Shown piece after piece: positions 4,677 through 8,478 of a DNA stretch of 8,478 nucleotides. The stretch is taken from NCBI GenBank assembly GCA_025965755.1, contig JAOPWI010000104.1, forward strand, positions 1-8,478, read 5' to 3'. The DNA comes from Frankiales bacterium. GTDB lineage: Bacteria; Actinomycetota; Actinomycetes; Mycobacteriales; SCTD01. The notes under the pieces are model-generated. The model did not search any database, was not told the DNA's origin, and worked only from the letters and a program-made list of their open reading frames with translations. Each line of letters opens with the position of its first letter. The stretch's first letter is position 1. The position numbers and the translations under genes are program-made.

Positions 4677-6040
4677 CCACCACGAGTGGCAGCGAGCGCG
4701 TGGGCGGGCCGGTCGAGCCGGCCGAGCCGGCCGACGTCTACGCCGCGGGCGAGCGCGAGACGACCGAGGGCAAGATCTACACCGTCACCGGCGGGGACTG
4801 GGACCAGCTCCTCGCCGACTCCGAGGGCGACCAGCGCATGGTCGTCAACCTCGGCCCGCAGCATCCCTCCACGCACGGCGTGCTCCGGCTCGTCATCGAG
4901 CTGGAGGGCGAGACGGTCACCCAGGCCCGCACCGTCATCGGCTACCTGCACACCGGCATCGAGAAGAACCTCGAGTACCGCAACTGGGTGCAGGGCGTCA
5001 CCTTCGTGACGCGCATGGACTACCTGTCCCCGATCTTCCAGGAGACGGCCTACTGCCTGGCCGTCGAGAAGCTGCTCGGCGTCGAGGTGCCCGAGCGGGC
5101 CACCGTCATCCGGGTGCTGACGATGGAGCTCACGCGCATCTCCAGCCACCTGGTCGGCCTGGCCACCGGCGGCATGGAGCTGGGCGCGCTCACCGCCATG
5201 ACCAACGGCTTCCGCGAGCGCGAGCTGGTCCTGGACGTGCTCGAGCTGATCACCGGCCTGCGGATGAACCACGCGTACGTGCGCCCCGGCGGCGTCGCGC
5301 AGGACCTGCCGCCCGGCACCGAGGACAGGGTGCGCGAGCTCGTCGCCACGCTGCGCGAGCGCTTCGGCGCCATCGACGACCTGCTGACCGGCCAGCCGAT
5401 CTGGCAGAAGCGCCTGCAGGGCGTCGCCCACCTGGACCTGCAGGGCTGCATCGCCCTCGGCGTCACCGGCCCGATGCTGCGCAGCGCCGGCCTGGCCTGG
5501 GACCTGCGCAAGGTCGAGCCGTACTGCGGCTACGAGACCTATGACTTCGAGGTCCCCACCGAGGACACCGCCGACGGCTGGGGCCGCTTCCGGGTCCGCG
5601 TCCGGGAGATGCACGAGAGCCTGAAGATCATCGAGCAGGCCATCGACCGGCTGCAGCCCGGGCCGGTCATGGTCGAGGACACCAAGATCGCCTGGCCGGC
5701 GCAGCTGTCCATCGGCTCCGACGGCATGGGCCAGTCGCTCGAGCACGTGAAGCGGATCATGGGCACCTCGATGGAGGCGCTCATCCACCACTTCAAGCTC
5801 GTCACCGAGGGCTTCCGCGTTCCGGCCGGTCAGGTCTACGTGGCGATCGAGTCGCCGCGCGGGGAGCTCGGCATGCACGTGGTCAGCGACGGCGGCACCA
5901 GGCCGTTCCGCGTCCACGTGCGCGACCCCAGCTTCGTCAACCTCCAGTCCGTGCCGGCCACCTGCGAGGGCGGCCTGCTGTCGGACACCATCGCCGCCGT
6001 CGCGACGATCGACCCGGTCATGGGCGGCGTCGACCGATGA
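4673..6040 (+). CDS. nuoD: NADH-quinone oxidoreductase subunit D (49-kDa, quinone site)
   Basis: The product has 455 residues. With NuoB it forms the quinone-reducing chamber. The hallmark loop NLGPQHPSTHGVLRL (59-73) contains the histidine that approaches the quinone headgroup. GYLHTGIEKNLEYRNW follows at 90-105, and the C-terminal half has DGMGQSLEHVKRIM, a VAIESPRGELGMHVVSDGG stretch and RVHVRDPSFVNLQ. At residue 111 (QGVTFVTRMDYLSP) a Phe sits where mitochondrial 49-kDa subunits have the quinone-binding Tyr of ALPYFDRLDY, by alignment from memory. The ATG at 4673 was chosen because it overlaps the mini-ORF stop (ATGA) and has AGGGGGA close upstream; a TTG at 4646 would add nine residues but has no ribosome-binding site. 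The first 50 residues are an acidic, variable leader. Its TGA overlaps a further mini-ORF. Confidence 0.97.
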   Translation: MTTTSGSERVGGPVEPAEPADVYAAGERETTEGKIYTVTGGDWDQLLADSEGDQRMVVNLGPQHPSTHGVLRLVIELEGETVTQARTVIGYLHTGIEKNLEYRNWVQGVTFVTRMDYLSPIFQETAYCLAVEKLLGVEVPERATVIRVLTMELTRISSHLVGLATGGMELGALTAMTNGFRERELVLDVLELITGLRMNHAYVRPGGVAQDLPPGTEDRVRELVATLRERFGAIDDLLTGQPIWQKRLQGVAHLDLQGCIALGVTGPMLRSAGLAWDLRKVEPYCGYETYDFEVPTEDTADGWGRFRVRVREMHESLKIIEQAIDRLQPGPVMVEDTKIAWPAQLSIGSDGMGQSLEHVKRIMGTSMEALIHHFKLVTEGFRVPAGQVYVAIESPRGELGMHVVSDGGTRPFRVHVRDPSFVNLQSVPATCEGGLLSDTIAAVATIDPVMGGVDR

Positions 6041-6078
6041 GCGCTCGCACCCGTACGACGGAGACAGGACGCCCGTGA
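6037..6078 (+). CDS. Mini-ORF bridging nuoD and nuoE (13 aa)
   Basis: The ATG at 6037 overlaps the nuoD TGA (ATGA), and the mini-ORF's own TGA overlaps the nuoE GTG (GTGA). It encodes MSARTRTTETGRP. Codons for ARTRTT (6043-6060) match those of the nuoA-nuoB mini-ORF (3105-3122) at 14 of 18 bases, and all four differences are synonymous third positions. No good Shine-Dalgarno stands ahead of it, so it would depend on ribosomes arriving from nuoD. A coupling cistron is inferred; chance is not excluded. Confidence 0.35.
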   Translation: MSARTRTTETGRP

Positions 6079-6805
6079 GCGGCTCGGACAAGATCACGAC
6101 CGACCTCGGCATGCCCGGCACCGCCACGGTGCCGGCCGGCGTGCCGCCGCTGACCGAGCAGACCCGGCGGGAGGCGCGCGAGATCATCACGCGCTATCCG
6201 CAGCCGCGCTCGGCGCTGCTGCCGATGCTGCACCTGGTGCAGTCGGTGCAGGGCTACGTCAGCCCCGACGGCATCTCGCTGTGCGCCGAGGAGCTCGGGC
6301 TGACCAAGGCCGAGGTCGGCGCGGTCGCGACCTTCTACACCCAGTACCGCCGCCGCCCGGCCGGCGAGTACCACGTGGGCGTCTGCACCAACACGCTGTG
6401 CGCGGTGCTCGGCGGCGACGAGATCTTCCGCCAGCTCAAGGACCACCTGGGCGTCGGCCACAACGAGACGACCGAGGACGGCACCATCAGCCTCGAGCAC
6501 CTCGAGTGCAACGCGGCCTGCGACTATGCGCCCGTCGTGATGGTCAACTGGGAGTTCTACGACGACCAGACGCCGGCCTCGGCCCGCGACCTGGTCGACA
6601 AGCTGCGCTCCGGCCAGCCGGTGGCCCCGACCCGTGGCCCCGACCGCCAGTGCACCTTCAAGGAGATGTCGCGCGTTCTCGCCGGCTTCCCCGACGACCT
6701 GGCCACCCAGGGCGTGCAGGCCGGTCCCGCGACGCTGGCCGGCCTGCAGCTGGCGCAGCAGCGCGGCGAGACCGCTCCGGCGTACCCCGACGAGGAGAAG
6801 TCCTA

Positions 6806-6806
<1 letters not shown>
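6075..6806 (+). CDS. nuoE: NADH-quinone oxidoreductase subunit E ([2Fe-2S] cluster N1a)
   Basis: This 243-residue thioredoxin-fold subunit binds the off-pathway [2Fe-2S] cluster N1a beside the FMN of NuoF. Ligands are Cys104 and Cys109 (VGVCTNTLC, C-x4-C) and Cys145 and Cys149 (LECNAACDYAPV, C-x3-C). The N-terminal helical part contains the conserved EVGAVATFYTQYRRRPAGEYHV (80-101). A tail of about 60 residues beyond RDLVDKLRSG (171-180) makes it longer than E. coli NuoE (166 aa); I expect this in actinobacterial homologues. The GTG at 6075 is the start because it overlaps the mini-ORF stop and has AGGA at 6065-6068. Its TAG overlaps the nuoF GTG by one base. Confidence 0.96.
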
Positions 6807-8109
<1,303 letters not shown>

Positions 8110-8113
<4 letters not shown>

Positions 8114-8166
8114 GCACCCCAGATCGTCGCTCGCTCCGCTCACGACTCCCCGGGGACCCCGCATGA
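8110..8166 (+). CDS. Mini-ORF bridging nuoF and nuoG (18 aa)
   Basis: The ATG at 8110 overlaps the nuoF TGA (ATGA) and has AGGAG at 8098-8102, 7 nt upstream, inside nuoF. The frame encodes MSTPDRRSLRSRLPGDPA and its TGA (8164-8166) overlaps the nuoG ATG (ATGA). It has exactly the same 57-nt length and double-overlap layout as the nuoC-nuoD mini-ORF, and likewise a better ribosome-binding site than the gene that follows. Product role unknown; translational relay inferred. Confidence 0.45.
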
Positions 8167-8478
8167 CCCTGACCCCCACGGCGCCGACGGGCGGCGCGCC
8201 CGTGCCCACCGACGCGGTGACCCTGACGATCGACGGCTTCCAGGTCAGCGTCCCGAAGGGGACGCTGGTCATCCGGGCCGCCGAGCAGCTCGGCATCCAG
8301 ATTCCGCGCTTCTGCGACCACCCGCTGCTCGACCCGGTCGGCGCCTGCCGCCAGTGCATCGTCGAGGTGGAGGGCCAGCGCAAGCCGCTGACCGCCTGCA
8401 CCACGACGGTCACCGAGGGCATGGTCGTGCGCACGCAGCTGACCAGCCCGGTGGCCAAGAAGGCGCAGGAGGGCACGC
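8163..8478 (+). CDS. nuoG: NADH-quinone oxidoreductase subunit G, N-terminal fragment cut by window edge
   Basis: Only 105 codons are visible of a protein that normally has roughly 800 residues. They encode the N-terminal ferredoxin-like domain, with [2Fe-2S] cluster N1b ligands Cys51, Cys62, Cys65 and Cys79 (C-x10-C-x2-C-x13-C) in FCDHPLLDPVGACRQC followed by PLTACTT. The domain begins near DAVTLTIDGFQVSVPKGTLVIRAAEQLGI (18-45). The ATG at 8163 overlaps the preceding mini-ORF stop and has only a weak GGGGA upstream, which suggests dependence on coupled translation. The His-Cys3 cluster N5 and molybdopterin-like domains would lie beyond the edge. Confidence 0.95.
   Translation, partial: MTLTPTAPTGGAPVPTDAVTLTIDGFQVSVPKGTLVIRAAEQLGIQIPRFCDHPLLDPVGACRQCIVEVEGQRKPLTACTTTVTEGMVVRTQLTSPVAKKAQEGT

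Noticed and set aside
3674..6190. Very long minus-strand open frame (838 codons) opposite nuoC and nuoD, and a similar one at 6803-8476
   Set aside because: High-GC coding sequence with G/C third positions leaves antisense frames open. The translations are Ala/Arg/Val/Gly-rich with no domain, while the plus strand encodes clear complex I subunits with all cluster ligands.

Overview
This window comes from a very GC-rich genome with strong G/C third-position bias, which points to the Actinomycetota. The gene content agrees: a geranylgeranyl-reductase-family flavoprotein directly ahead of a nuoA-B-C-D-E-F-G operon, NuoC and NuoE with actinobacterial-style extensions, GTG starts, overlapping start/stop codons and a Rex-type operator. 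I cannot fix the genus from sequence alone. A Frankia/Geodermatophilus-like lineage is a guess.

Region 1-1203 (minus strand) holds two genes. A 94-residue, extremely Asp-rich repeat protein (919-1203) is followed in the same reading frame, after one TGA and a perfect 11-bp hairpin (859-884), by a JmjC/Cupin_4 2-oxoglutarate oxygenase of the YcfD/RoxA type that runs off the left edge. The oxygenase has no ATG, GTG or TTG start, so CTG is the best candidate. Region 1204-1372 is a divergent control region. It carries an almost ideal Rex operator, TTGTGAA-N4-TTCACAA (1328-1345), just downstream of a plausible -10 element.

Region 1373-8478 (plus strand) is a respiratory operon: the FAD-dependent isoprenoid reductase, a 113-bp gap with a hairpin, then nuoA, nuoB, nuoC, nuoD, nuoE, nuoF and the first 105 codons of nuoG (cut by the right edge). 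The products are the peripheral-arm subunits of complex I plus the small membrane subunit NuoA: NADH is oxidised at FMN in NuoF, electrons pass through the clusters of NuoE/F/G to N2 in NuoB, and menaquinone is reduced at the NuoB/NuoD interface. The upstream reductase probably saturates the menaquinone tail, so quinone tailoring and quinone reduction would be made from one NADH-responsive transcript.

The least expected structure is at the gene junctions. Wherever two nuo genes are separated by a gap (A/B, C/D, D/E, F/G), the gap is filled by a mini-ORF of 12-18 codons. Its ATG overlaps the upstream stop, and its stop overlaps, or in one case lies 3 nt before, the downstream start. Two of these mini-ORFs share the peptide ARTRTT with only synonymous differences. 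The second candidate for new biology is the Asp-rich repeat protein paired with the oxygenase, which looks like a substrate or precursor beside its modifying enzyme.
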